A stretch of 64,000 nt of DNA from Cladopsammia gracilis (GCA_022457155.1 JAJGOT010000113.1:1051001-1115000); one strand, 5' to 3'. Positions 12,201-22,979 are shown, counted from the first letter of the stretch. Notes: generated by a model from the sequence alone, not told the origin. Translations and numbers: made by a program.

Positions 12201-15200
12201 TTCAAGAGATCCTGTTGGTTGGATACTAGTGTAAGACCGAGTGGCTCTATTATGGAGTTACAACTCAATTTTAGTTTTGAAGTATCAATTTTAAAATTAT
12301 TTACTTTGGCCCCTTTATCCCCAATGGGACATTAAGGGCTGCATGTAGATATGTTGTACACTGTAGGTTAAAATTATTTCAAACTAGGTTAATTTTTATT
12401 TTCCTTCCTCTGAGATTATTGTAATGAATCTGGGACAAAGGAAAATAAAAATTAACGTAGTTTGAAATAATTTTCAACCTAAAATCATTTTAACCTACAA
12501 CAGATACATGTACCAAATGTACCACATGTATGAGTCAAGTTTAGTTTCATTAACATTATTGACAAAATTACCCTAGAGACATTATTCTGGCCTATTGTAC
12601 CTTCGACATCTCTGTTCATGTGTATATATATGTCCTATGGGAATTCTCATAATGACGCCTTCTGGCAGCTCACAACAAAATAGTTTACAGTTATGTGTAA
12701 TCAGTTCAACAGAGACTACTCTGTAATCCCATAACCTGGACTCTGTAAATCAGACAAACATAAAATTTACGAAATAAAATATGTTCAACAGAGTGAATGT
12801 ACATGTGACATGTAATACAATGAAGGTTGTCTTTGTATTGACTAGGAAGCAACAGTTGAATGATTCAAACGAAATAGTTGAGTTGCACCTAATTCAGCAA
12901 CCCTTTTTTTGCACGCACCATAAGCTTCATGTTTGATAAGTCATGCCACAGGGCTTATAATTTATTGTGTCACTAGGTTTGCCATACCTTTTAAGTTTGC
13001 TGTACCTACACTGTAATTCCAATCTAGCTACCAAACCAAATTGATTGTGATGCCATACTACTGTAAAACTACTGTCGTCAGCCATTTACATGTAGTTCAG
13101 TGATGGAAGTTTGAGCCAGGACTTTAAACAAATTGGACGGTCAATGACTGATCATGGTCATAATGCACTATGAATCACATGATTACTTTTTTTCCACAAT
13201 CATACAAATAATACATGTTCATTGCCTCTGTTCTTGTGCAGCTTAAATGAATTATTGCCATGCAGACCTTTTCCCAAGTCTGTCCACCGTACCCCAGCAG
13301 ATTCTTTTGTTAAAAGAAGGTTGACTTTTTCACTTTCTCCAGACACACGCACTGTTATATCAGTAAACAAATAGACTGCAATTAGTTTTACATTGTATTT
13401 ATCTAATATTACTTCCAGGACCAGAAATCTCAATTTTGGGAGACTGATCACCGGCTAACAATAATCTGGATAAAATTTTATTCCTGTTTGGTGTTTTTTA
13501 CTTTGTCAAAAATGGTAAATTAAGAAAATTATCACCAACGTCAAGTTTTTTTTTTCTGGGTCATATCTTTTTATCATAAACATTTTTTTTTTTTATAGAA
13601 TCATATCAAAGGTCATTTGTGGTCTCTCTTTGCTCGTTTGGTAAGCAAACCTCTACAATTTTATAAAAGAAAAATAGAAATCAATGAAACTATTTGTTAC
13701 ACACCTTTTTGATGACTTATAACATTGCTGAGTTCTACAAAAGAAAATGAAGATAATTCTGTTGTTAGGCATTAGCCATAACATTGGATCAGGTTACAAT
13801 GTACATGCATGCAGTGGCAGACAAGTTCAAATCACTCAATATGTACTGTATTTGTTTTGAGTTCTGATTGGTTCATTGCATTGTGTTTTTAATATGACCA
13901 TTTTACAGTTGTGTGCTAATGGTGACCTGGCCTTTGAATGCATGGAAGCGAGGATGGAGGTGACCTTGTTATGATACAGAACTTAGTGCTCTTCATATGT
14001 AAATTTAGCTAGTTAGCGTGAGAAAAACATTATTAACAAATGAAAAGCACTAAGGTCTGTATCAAAACAAGGTCACTCCCAGCCTTGCTTCCACTCAAAG
14101 GCCAGGTCACTAAACACACAACTGTAAAATGGTCTATTGGCCAGTGATTACTTTTCACATTGGTTTTAGTTTTATGACACTCAATTGAAAACTGCTTGAA
14201 ATGCAAAAACACAGGGAGAGTAATCTGGCACACAAGCATATCCACTTCCAATTAATGTCCAGGATTTTACACAGAGGGGGATGCTACACCATGATAGGTA
14301 TCACAAAGTGTCCCCATCTACATGTATGACAAAATTCGGAACATATGTACATGTAAATTTTAGTAACACGTACACATGGTTTACCCACGGCCACCCACAA
14401 TCAATATTACGTGTATGTCAAAGAGATCATTCATTCAACCAACAAATAACAATTTAATTTAAATGTTCGAAAAGACAAAATTTAATAGTACATAATTATA
14501 CGTATTTTGATATTTATTTTGATAATATTTGTCTTTAAAATTAGTAGCCAATTTGCACATGGTTATAAAATTATGTAATAGTGCATGTGGCTTTGTTTGT
14601 ACTTGAAAAAATAGAAAACTTTAATGTTTTATGGAAAATTAGAATCAATTTTCAAAGGTAATATAACACATTTTCATGATAAGATCACAAGTAGCCATTT
14701 TAAAATCAAACATAATAAGCCTAAAAAACAGTATCAATGCAAAAACAAGCAATAAAAAAATTAAAACTGACATTTCACTGAGTCATCATCACACCACTGT
14801 CAAGGTATTAATATTGGAAATATTTTGTGAGTATAAATAAGCATAATATAGAATGCATATTTTGTAAATAAAAGATATATTTTTTATAATTTTCACCTCA
14901 GGAAAAAAATCAATTCAAACAAAATAACTATCCCTATAATAATATAATACTAATAATGTAAAATTAATACACTACGTGGCAATAATGACTTAATACACTA
15001 CAAAATTAAAAAATAACCAGTTCAATAAATTATTGTAGTAACAATAAATAGAGGTTATTCAGCATGAAGTTGTGTAATATGGCTGAGTATTTTTACAAGT
15101 TTTCGCTGAATAAATTGTTTATTAGTATATACTGAAACAGTGGATAGCATTGTTGGCGCGCTCTGATTGGCTACTGAAACTCGGAATAGCAAGTGCTATT

Positions 15201-16165
15201 CACCTCCCAGCAATTTGCGTACGGACATTGTAATCATTGACAGGAATAAATGAGTTAAAAAGCATCATTTCGTAATATTATCTCACTGTTTCAATATATA
15301 CTAAAACAACTATTCACCTCAGTGTAGGTGGGAAGTGGTGGATATTTACCGAGCCGTGAAGCGGCTAATTATAGGACAGTAATCCTCTCCTAAAACTAAG
15401 TTTTTGAAACTGTTTTTCCTAGCGTGCGGTCAGAAGAGTGAAATAACATGTCATATTTGCACTCGTTTTTGCACTCTAGAATGCTTATATGCCGAATAAT
15501 AAATGCATTATGAATCATGGTTGTTAATTAATATATGATTTCTTTTAACATTTATAATAATTATTAGTATTAAACTGTGCATTGTATCATACCTAAATGC
15601 ATTTGGAAGCTTTTTTCTCCTAAAATAAATATTGCATTGAAGTCTTTTCCATCCTTCAATTCCAGTATGACATCTTCTATTCTGATACCCTGCAAGCCAC
15701 AAAATAAAATCTTATATAAATGGTGTAAAAATTAAACTACTTTACTCTGACTATCAAAAACATAAATGGACCCAAACAAAAACTATATGGGGGCACCCAA
15801 AGTAACTGAGAATTACAAAATAATGTATTAGTGTCCTTGGCAAACTATGTTTTTATGTTTTCTTTCAGCCTCAACTGGCAACCTTTAACTTATTTTTATT
15901 TAAGGCCTGATAATTAATGCAATGCTGCTTATTTTCACATTAATTAAACTCGTAGGAAGTTATCATGACATCATATACTACTTAAATTTTAAGACTTTAT
16001 AATGAAATAAAAATAATTTTGTACTCATTACAAGTATATTTTTATCTACTGAGTACTGCTTATTAAACCAGAATTAGCACGTACTAAAACAGAGAAAAAC
16101 ATTCACCTTTTTCTTGGTAAAAACCAAGATGGTGACTATTTTGTCGTTTTGATAGAGTGGTTTTA
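9117..16165 (-). CDS. CYB5R4: Cytochrome b5 reductase 4-like gene (Ncb5or type), partial
   Basis: A multi-exon minus-strand gene. Exons in order: 16165-16107, 15689-15593, 13375-13226, 12742-12601, 11351-11202, 10430-10338, 9877-9817, 9206-9117. The first three give a CS (p23-like) domain and the rest give the ferredoxin-reductase-type FAD and NAD domains. Motifs seen are ISRPYT (FAD), LIKIYPDG, the split AAGTG-CTPM nucleotide loop, and LLFANHQENDI. This order, CS then b5 reductase, is specific to CYB5R4, a soluble NAD(P)H-dependent flavo-haem reductase, normally with an N-terminal cytochrome b5 domain. Phases agree at every junction except where exon 12601-12742 carries a one-base insertion. 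The haem domain and the C-terminal exons were not found, so the copy is partial in this window. A pseudogene or an assembly artefact is possible. Confidence 0.8.
9817..9877 (-). CDS. CYB5R4: Reductase exon: NAD domain, CTPMVRLIRQ
   Basis: 61 bases, acceptor TTTGACAG, donor AAAA|GTAAGT. It completes the glycine of AAGTG and then reads CTPMVRLIRQTALENSSAEK, the helix after the nucleotide-binding loop. It is too short to stand out as an open frame but agrees in phase with both neighbours. Confidence 0.85.
10012..10285. repeat. Degenerate (TGAC)n minisatellite in intron
   Basis: Runs of TGACTGAC/GATTGACTGA are organised in a looser unit of about 65 bases marked by GCATGCGAATGATTGACT, seen at about 10073, 10143 and 10204. 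It ends in GTCAGTCAGTCAGTC, so the end can pair with the body. It lies in the intron between the two NAD-domain exons. Confidence 0.8.
10338..10430 (-). CDS. CYB5R4: Reductase exon: FAD/NAD junction with AAGTG loop
   Basis: 93 bases, acceptor TTTTTGCAG after a T-rich tract, donor ACAG|GTATGT. It codes GDILQISDYSGDF and later IVLIAAGTG, the glycine-rich nucleotide-binding loop of the family. The phase is 1 in and 1 out. Confidence 0.88.
11202..11351 (-). CDS. CYB5R4: Reductase exon: FAD-binding domain
   Basis: 150 bases, acceptor TCATTGCAG, donor CAG|GTCAG, phase 1 in and 1 out. It reads GMQISRPYTVVLPSL and FYLMIKIYPDGTLTPTLSSL. R-P-Y-T is the flavin-phosphate motif of the ferredoxin-reductase superfamily, and KIYPDG-like sequence is conserved in CYB5R proteins. 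Confidence 0.88.
12601..12742 (-). CDS. CYB5R4: Reductase exon: start of FAD domain, frameshifted
   Basis: 142 bases, acceptor TTTACAG, donor GAAG|GTACAA. It is open as SRLWDYRVVSVELITHN, then LFCCELPEG and IPIGH. After that a one-base gain in a TATATATA run shifts the frame, so the exon leaves out of phase with the next one. The 4982-5125 copy is in frame at this point. A real mutation, an allele difference or a base-calling error in the AT run are all possible. Confidence 0.75.
13226..13375 (-). CDS. CYB5R4: Reductase exon: second half of CS domain, GC donor
   Basis: 150 bases, acceptor AATTGCAG, phase 1 in and 1 out. It codes VYLFTDITVRVSGESEKVN and then a WTDL motif, the C-terminal beta strands of a CS/p23 fold. 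The donor reads AGAG|GCAATG, a GC in place of the GT kept in the duplicate at 5610. GC-AG introns are spliceable but usually less efficient. Confidence 0.85.
15593..15689 (-). CDS. CYB5R4: Reductase exon: CS domain middle
   Basis: 97 bases, acceptor GCTTGCAG, donor TTAG|GTATGA, phase 0 in and 1 out. It codes GIRIEDVILELKDGKDFNAI and then FILGEKSFQMHL, the central strands of a CS domain, aligning with the corresponding part of vertebrate CYB5R4. Confidence 0.85.
16107..16165 (-). CDS. CYB5R4: Reductase exon: CS domain start
   Basis: 59 bases, donor AAAG|GTGAAT. It codes KPLYQNDKIVTILVFTKKK, matching the first CS strand, and joins the next exon in phase 0. The acceptor (GATGAAG) has a poor pyrimidine tract, so the 5' limit is less certain than the 3' limit. 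Confidence 0.65.
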
Positions 16166-16500
16166 CTTCATCCGTGAAATAGATAGTAGGATTTTACGCC
16201 GTAGTACTTCGTATCAGTTTCTATTATCCTCAAATATTAGAGCGATTACAGATAACCCGTGAAATAGTTAGTAGAATATAGTACGCACTATTAGACAATA
16301 ATTCCATTGTTTTCTTTTGTTTAATTTGGACTATCACACACTAGATTGTGTTTCACGGGTTAACTGTAATCACTCTATCAAGGTCTAACGCTAGTGTAAT
16401 AGATAGTGATAGATAGTGTTACACACTACTTCCCTGCATTTTTTCGCGGTTTGCTACTCAAGACAGGGATACTAATTAAGGGGTACTCAGAAGCCGCTTT
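16166..16500. other. Non-coding with local direct repeats
   Basis: Holds related phrases CCGTGAAATAGATAGTAGGA and CCGTGAAATAGTTAGTAGAA about 70 bases apart, plus GATAGATAGTG phrases, and the 5' part of the dispersed repeat that resumes after the SINE. I see no b5-domain exon. Confidence 0.5.
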
Positions 16501-17470
16501 TGTGTGGGCGGCACGGTGGTCTAGTGGTTAGCGCGTCGGACTTTCAACCTGAAGGTCGGTAGTTCGAGCCTGGTCTCTGCCGTCGTGTTGTTTCCTTAGA
16601 CAAGAAACTTTACTCCACACTGTCTCTCTCCATCCAGGTGTATAAATGGGTAGAAGCCGCTTTAGTGGAAAAAGAACTTTCGGGGATAAAATCTTGCTTC
16701 GAGGAACCATCATACGTTTTTATCAATGCAGGAGCAATGCGGAGAGATGCCTTGTTTTTATAACGGATTTCACAACCGAAGAAGCGGAGTTTTCAAGCAG
16801 TCCAGTGCTTTAAAGGTAAAATAAATCACATTTTTCGATGGGAATTTATGTTGATATCAATTTTTGATTGACTTTTCCTTTGTGTTCTCTTAAGGTTTGG
16901 AGACATGTTTATGAAACGTTCAAATTAAGTCGTGTTGTTAGTTTGAATTTCAACGAGGACAGCTCTGCCTTGATACGCTATAAATGGTACGTGTTCTGCT
17001 TTTAAACATAAATTAGTGGAGATTTGAATAAAATTTTTCGAAAGAAGATTGTGTAGTCCGTTTTTATGTCTTTGTTCATTCATTACATAGATTAAAAAGC
17101 GATTTTATGTAAACAAAACAAGACTTAGATTTTCTATCTTCACTCGCGTCGCCTTATGCAAATATGTTTGTGTATTTTTGCAATTTTGATTTCCAAATCA
17201 GTTTCTCGGGCAATTTTTGACAAACAAAAACTGTATTTTATTCGGGAAGTAGTCATACTAGTTCTTCTAGACAGAGAAAAGTTGTTTTTGTGAACTTTTG
17301 TACGGTCTAAGTGTACGGTGCAGACGGTCGGGTAATATGCTAAAATTGAAAATAGCCCGTATGTCAATCTTAATTCTTGTGCTTCCAACCTTTCACCTTA
17401 GTTAAGTTTCACGTTAGTTAAGCTTGTTTAAAGTGCTTCGCTGTTAGGCTTCGCCTATCTTTATATTAAA
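16430..17470 (+). repeat. Dispersed repeat related to the LINE 5' region and 26.2 kb copy
   Basis: The first part (GCATTTTTTCGCGGTTTGCT and onwards to about 16810) matches 23245-23420, just 5' of the LINE at 23.6 kb. The last part (about 17270-17470, ending GCTGTTAGGCTTCGCCTATC) matches 26200-26430. It could be an internally deleted copy of that LINE, with both untranslated ends but no coding region. The SINE at 16501 interrupts it. Confidence 0.6.
16501..16651 (+). mobile_element. tRNA-derived SINE with 12-base target duplication
   Basis: A 151-base element with an A box (GGTCTAGTGGTTAGCGCG) and B box (GGTAGTTCGAGCC), followed by a body ending CCAGGTGTATAAATGGGT. The target AGAAGCCGCTTT is repeated at 16489-16500 and 16652-16663. 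The uninterrupted site is seen in the related repeat at 23290 (CAGAAGCCGCTTTAGTGG), which confirms the insertion. It is a retroposed pol III unit. Confidence 0.88.
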
Positions 17471-18751
17471 TAAAGCAAAACAAATAACATCAATACACAT
17501 GTAAAATGCAACACCTGACATGTAACGGCACCAAAGAACAATAACGCACCGGTTTTTTTAATTAATTATCAAATGTTTTAAACATGTGTGTAGTAAATTA
17601 CCGACCATCTTTTTCCGAGTGATAGGCGTGAGAATTTTGTTGTGGGAGTGCCAGGATTTCCAAAGGCAACCCGATCTATTCCAAAGATGTTCGAAGTTGT
17701 ATTTTTATGAACGGTTAAAGCTGATAGCTCAAATCTGTAAGTCAGGCATGAGAAATTGCTCCACAGGCATGGGTTGGTGTGAGATCGGAGTTTTGGACTT
17801 GCAGGCGTGAGACTCACGCCTAAGGCGTAAGACTTGGCTGGTACATGTAAAGATCTTTATTATTATTATTAACAACTTCCAACCCATAGACAAACGTGCG
17901 AGTTAACAAATCAATAACGGTAATAATATCATACATGTATAGTGTAGTCACTCTTACTATGGGTCTGGCGAGTTTTGTGGGGGAACCGGGACAGATAATC
18001 CATCTACTGGTAAATAAACAGAAATAACAAGTATAAGCACGCCTGCTAAAATACATGTACATGTAGTTATTGTTAGCATCGTTTGCAAACATACAACAGT
18101 ATTATTGTACGTACAATGTAGGAGTAGTGAAGGTAAATTCAAGACTTTGTAAAACAGTAAGTCTTGTAGGATATTTTGCTGGGAACCCAAGACTGAGCCC
18201 AAGACCTCAGGTATATTAAGGCCTGGGTCAGTTACGGTACATCCAAAAATTAAGGGGGGTTGGCTATCTCATAAAGTACGGAACATATTGATATGAAACT
18301 TGGGCAAAGGCTTAAACTTAATGCAAAAGTTGATTTTGATATGAAGATGTCCAGAAACGGTCACGCAACTGACTGACAAAATATCGTTTGGATATTTTTA
18401 AGAGCGCAAAGTCATACACGAAACTAACTGGAAGGCGTGTCCAGGTCACGTGATGATTGAAACGTCACGATTTTGTTGTCGCGCAAACACAGGGTAGAAA
18501 TAATACCACTTAAAATTCTCAAAAAAAAATTCCCTTGTCTGCAAGAACACCGAAGGAACAAACCGGAAATAAAAGCTTAATTGGTCACGTGATAGTTGAA
18601 TGCCGTTGCCAAGTTTCATACTAACGACACGTTTCCTTTTGAAGATAGACCATCTTCTTACTCTTTTGATAAAATAGGAACAGACCCAGTCCTTAACATA
18701 CCTGAGATTGCAAGATAGCCTTGCAAAGACTTTGCAAAGACTCCAACCTAC
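17471..18751. other. Non-coding, no gene recognised
   Basis: Scattered short open frames on both strands with no family resemblance. It includes a GAGACTCACGCCTAAGGCGTAAG phrase, also seen near 21410, that marks another dispersed repeat. Confidence 0.4.
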
Positions 18752-18826
18752 CTTGTGCACCAGGAACAAAAAGACTGTTGGAAGATTTCACAGATGCAGG
18801 TGAAACATTCAGAGATCTTCCTGATC
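18752..18826 (-). CDS. Possible upstream exon, Ser-rich
   Basis: A 75-base segment with good borders (acceptor TTATGTTTAG, donor CAAG|GTAGGT). One open frame reads GSGRSLNVSPASVKSSNSLF and then VPGAQG. Low-complexity Ser/Pro sequence is what the N-terminus of CYB5R4 proteins looks like, and the strand and position fit a 5' exon of the reductase gene. At least one other frame is also open, and the b5 exons that should follow are not visible. The link to the reductase is inference. Confidence 0.4.
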
Positions 18827-20353
18827 CTAAACATAAAACAAGTTTTATATGCAGTAATAAATGAAATGCTTTATTCAAGTCCAGTTACTGCATCCTTGCC
18901 GTTCGAAAAAATTATCCTTTAATAGATGCTAATATAAGCAGGAAAACTACAGTATACTCGAAAACAAATTATGTTTGTTTATTTTCTTTAAGCCGTAAGT
19001 TTTTTCATGTAGTGTTTTGCCATAAGCTAATTCAGCGGTACAGTAATTAATTTACTTGTGAAAAGCTCATTTACGCATTGGTGTCCGTTTATTAATTATT
19101 AACTACAAATTGTAATTTCAAAACTTCACTAAATCTTCAATATTTCTTATTTCTCTTGATTATACGAATCCTTCTAGAAAAACTATCTCCTCCCAAACAT
19201 ACCCAAAAATTCACAAAACACCCCACAGCATAGCTTTACGGGATGAGCATAGAGGTTTTGGATTGCTTGAAACGTGAACGAGATATTTCCATTAAAGCTA
19301 TGTCAAGTGGCGGGAAAATGGCGTTTAGGTTAAGTCCACCTTAAAGGCCCACCTTCACCCAAAATGCAGTGCGCGCCTTGATCACTTTCTACGCTGAATT
19401 GCATGTTAAACGAAATTTACGCTTGAATGCGTGCAACCAATCAGATCACGCGTATGAACAATGGAGCATTTCAAAACAAAAACAAACGACCGCAACGTCT
19501 TTTGGGTGAAGGTAGGCCTTTAAGGTGGCTCCTTTGTTATTTCGGATGCACTCACAAACAAACTTTGTCTCATAACTTTTCCGGCTCTAGAGCGATGCTT
19601 CTAAAACTTTGCGAAAAGTTACAGTTATTACCTAGCAATAATATGATAGAATTCGATTTTCACGGGAAAAAATATATTTAGTGATAATCAGGCTTAAATG
19701 AACCCCACTTTTTTAACAAAATCGCACCCTGTGAAAAATTTTGCTGTTATATTTGTGTTAAATTTCTGGAATCAGCTTACATTGACTTAGTACATACCCT
19801 TACCAAGTTTCAGCAAAATCGTTGGAGCAGAAATGCGGAAGAATTAACGCCATCAAAATTTAGCCCTAAAATTCTCTTAAAATTTTAAATAGTTCATGCT
19901 CTATGACTAAACAATCTACGAACTCAAATTTCTGGGAGAAGCCTTCCCAGTGCTTGCTAAATCTGAATTATAAGCCGATTGCATATCGTGCCAACCGTTA
20001 AAAAGTATTCACTAGTTCTGTAAATATTATAAAATGCTCCAAAACCTGCTCAAATCTCCAATGCTGCGTTTTCCGTTATTTTTCGAAAATTATCCTGCAG
20101 TTTGGTGTCAAACTCCTTCCACATGAATTTCAAGGTACTGCAATACTTTTACATCGATCGTTTTTTGCTTAGGAGGGCTAGAAATTGGCAAAATAGTTGT
20201 TTTTTATAAGCTGCTCCGCATCTGAGCTCAGGCGAAGCTGACAAGCAGTTTTCAGAGTTTTGTTTATGAATAAGAAATGAGCACATGTGGAATTTATTCT
20301 AAGAATTCGCACCTTTATAAGGGGGGCGAACGAAATATGCGCGCTAGTTACCC
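18827..20353. other. Non-coding with a 190-base hairpin repeat
   Basis: The only structure is an inverted repeat at about 19336-19526 (CCACCTTAAAGGCCCACCTTCACCC against GGGTGAAGGTAGGCCTTTAAGGTGG), a MITE-like palindrome. Its AAGGTGG end recalls the TTAA element at 52131-52518. No gene recognised. Confidence 0.5.
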
Positions 20354-20361
20354 CAGGAGGG

Positions 20362-21716
20362 CCAGGGTGCATTCCGCATAGACCCCACGCCGAAGTTACG
20401 CCGAGGGCTTTGAAATGTACGCCGAGTAGGCCACAATTCTACGCCGTTGGTAGCATACTACGCCAATAAGTGCCCCCGGGCCCAGATCTTTTGCCGCGGC
20501 ACCGCCGCGAAAGAGAGGCGGGTAAGAGAAATCCTGGAGACTAGTTTGTTGAAAAAGAGCAAAAGCATTTACTTTTCATCATTATGTGTTCAGTGGTCGT
20601 GCTTTATTTTATATAGCCATCGCAAGAAATCAAGGACATAAGAGCCGAATAATATTTATTCAGGTTTTCGCTTATCGTTGACAAGGAACTATGAATTTCC
20701 GTTTTTATCAGTTGTCACTTCCGCCCTTATAATGTTAGAAACAATATCGTTCATAGAAAAAGATAATATTTAAGGTGTGCACTTTAATTTTCGCACAATA
20801 TGCATTAAATACGTGTGCGCGCGTGCCTTCCCTAGCCCCTAGTTTCCACTTTTCTGAAAGCGAACAAATTCGCCTTCGAACGTGCAGATATTAGGTCAGT
20901 GGTTGCTTGCCAATGCTTGCTGGATACAAGCAGAGCTCTCAAGTTGATTTACTGGGAAAGAGTTAGTTTTTCGACGGCGTAGCCGTCGATTGTGACGCCG
21001 CAGGCATAACTTCCCTAGGGGGGGTCTGGGGGCATGCCCCCAAAAAAATTTTGAAAAAATTTAAGTAGCTAAGACGCATTTTCCTTTATTCTGAGCGGAA
21101 ATGTGACCCTTTAAAAGTGACTATCCGCCATTGTCACGTTACCGGTGGTCAGTGAGTATATGCAATATTCATTAAACCCACTCACCGGTGTAACGCCGGC
21201 TCTGCATGAGAATTTTACACTGTTGAAAAAAGTTCGAAGCGAGTACAATGGAAACAGGGACTAATTATATCAAGAAATATAGTTAATTCACGTAGGCACT
21301 TACTTAAAGCAGCAATTTTCTACCTCAAAATCAACTGTTTTAATCAGAAACTTTAAATGCGTGAGAAATATTAGCTTTAGCGTGAGAGCGTGAGATTGGA
21401 TTCGTATGCGAGTCTCACGCTCAATGCGTGAGGCTTGAGAGCTCTGTAAAAGTATTGTACTGTGAGAGGCGTTCTGCAAAGATATATGCACTCAAAAGGA
21501 TCGTAAATTTATTTTTTTTATTGGCCACAGCCGCCACAGGTCAAGTAGCCTTTCGTGGCTACGCCAGGTTAGTGAGAGCACGCCAGTTACGCCAAATATT
21601 GCCTTGATCACTCGCTTCAGTACGCCGACATCTTGTCGATCGCACGCCGGTACGCCGCAATATTTTGAAACCCACGCCGAAGATCTTCGGCGTAACCTAA
21701 ACTAAATGCACCCTGG
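20362..21716. mobile_element. hAT-like non-autonomous transposon, 8-base target duplication
   Basis: 1355 bases with terminal repeats CCAGGGTGCATT. The target CAGGAGGG is repeated at 20354-20361 and 21717-21724. Eight-base duplications and CAGGG-type ends are typical of hAT elements. Both ends carry clusters of the word ACGCC, mostly ACGCCG: five within the first 110 bases and about seven in the last 170. These resemble the subterminal transposase-binding repeats of hAT elements. No transposase frame is present. The centre holds a GC-rich palindromic stretch near 20970-21045. Confidence 0.85.
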
Positions 21717-21745
21717 CAGGAGGGGAGGGAGCATCCATCCATCCT

Positions 21746-21782
21746 CCCTAACCCTAACCCTAACCCTCCTAACCCTACCCTA
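21746..21782. repeat. Telomere-like CCCTAA repeat
   Basis: CCCTAACCCTAACCCTAACCC followed by degenerate CCTAACCCTACCC, about 37 bases, starting 22 bases past the hAT-like target duplication. TTAGGG is the usual metazoan telomere unit, including in cnidarians. The run is short and internal, so it is an interstitial telomere-like tract. Confidence 0.8.
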
Positions 21783-21966
21783 CGTACGCCCCCCACGGCT
21801 CGCGTGCTGATTAAAAAATAATTCTCAAACTCATTAATAATTCATGACGAGAACACAAAGGAAATCACTACCGTGAAGGAGGTTTTGAAATCGTTTCTTA
21901 ATTTGCATAGATTTTGGCGATTTTATTCCTTCGTTTTCTCCGCATTTAACGATCAGTTTGAGAAGC

Positions 21967-22108
21967 TATATCAAACACTCGAAACAGTGTTTCATCAGAT
22001 TTCCAAACACCTTGAAGTGGTTTAAAAAAACTCGGCTGCGCCTCGTTTTTCCAATCCACTTCTCGGTGTTTGGAAATCTGATGAAACACTGTTCCTCGTG
22101 TTTGATAT
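21967..22108. repeat. Hairpin MITE
   Basis: Arms ACAGTGTTTCATCAGATTTC and reverse complement pair over about 55 bases around a loop at 22035-22050. The palindrome explains the mirrored open frames at 21946-22173 and 21958-22227, so neither frame is a gene. Confidence 0.8.
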
Positions 22109-22121
22109 ATTACATCAAAAG

Positions 22122-22562
22122 CTCCTGCAAGGGAACTCGTGAATACGACATGCTCTATATATTGCTGGCTCATATCTTAGCCACCCTTTACTACAAAAAG
22201 GTGTCGAAATGTAGTCAAATACATTAAAGAATAAACCAATCAAAGACCAAATCGAACTGTTGCTGCAACTGGTCGTGTCCTGTGTAATATAAAGTTAGGT
22301 ACGCAGATGATTCCTTGATATTGTCGGCCCTATTTCTAAGCTTTGCAATTGAACCAGTCTTGTTTTATTTCCTCCATTGGTCACTTATTATACCTCTCTT
22401 ACAAGAACTCATGAAGCCCTTTAGTGATCATTGTCTCTTCTAACAGTTATGACTAATTTAAATGTGGAATCATTTCCTATGACAGATCTATATATTTATT
22501 TATTTTCGACCTATAACGTAACGAATTTGCTTTTGGTTTGTCGGAATGCAGGGAAAGTCCCG
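22122..22562 (+). repeat. Dispersed repeat family, copy 1 (5' part)
   Basis: Matches 50890-51325 (TATTGCTGGCTCATATTTTA, then GCTTTGCAATTGAACCAGTC, ending GCAGGGAAAGTCCCGG). Here it stops where the other copies continue, so it is truncated or interrupted. See also 47985-48478 and about 55440-56130. Confidence 0.8.
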
Positions 22563-22679
22563 GATTGTTCTTAGCAACCAAAAAAAAAAATAGGACCACA
22601 ATGCGAACGTGTGGGGGCCACTATTAGAATCATTCTTCAAAATATCATTGTTCAAATAACTGGAACCCATTCAGTACAT

Positions 22680-22866
22680 AGACAAATTCGGCTAACGCAT
22701 TGTTGTACCCAATTCAAACCTTTTGGGATTAGAACTCTTTGTTTATCATATTTCCATATCAATGAAGCATTGACATGGAAATTATATGGAAATACTGTGA
22801 ACAAAGGATCCTATTCCCAGAAGGTTTGAATTGGGTACAGCAATGCGTTAGCCGAATTTGTCTATT
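22680..22866. repeat. Hairpin MITE
   Basis: Arms GACAAATTCGGCTAACGCAT and reverse complement enclose about 90 bases. It accounts for the mirrored open frames at 22611-22829 and 22759-22965. Confidence 0.8.
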
Positions 22867-22979
22867 CAACAATACACTTAGTAATAGCGGAGCACTCGCC
22901 AGGCCGAAGGCCTGGCTGCGCAGCCCCATACTCATAGAACCTGTGCCGTCATTTTTCATGGTCATGGATAGCGGAATGT

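Larger units (their letters stand above)
11124..14917 (-). repeat. Duplicated exon block in the normal gene position
   Basis: Near-identical to 3558-8350 in the same orientation, without the 1133-base transposon. It carries the CS and FAD exons at 13226-13375, 12601-12742 and 11202-11351 in their proper place between the upstream CS exon and the NAD exons, so this is probably the original position. It also holds the MITEs at 12364-12486 and about 13900-14131. Confidence 0.9.
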
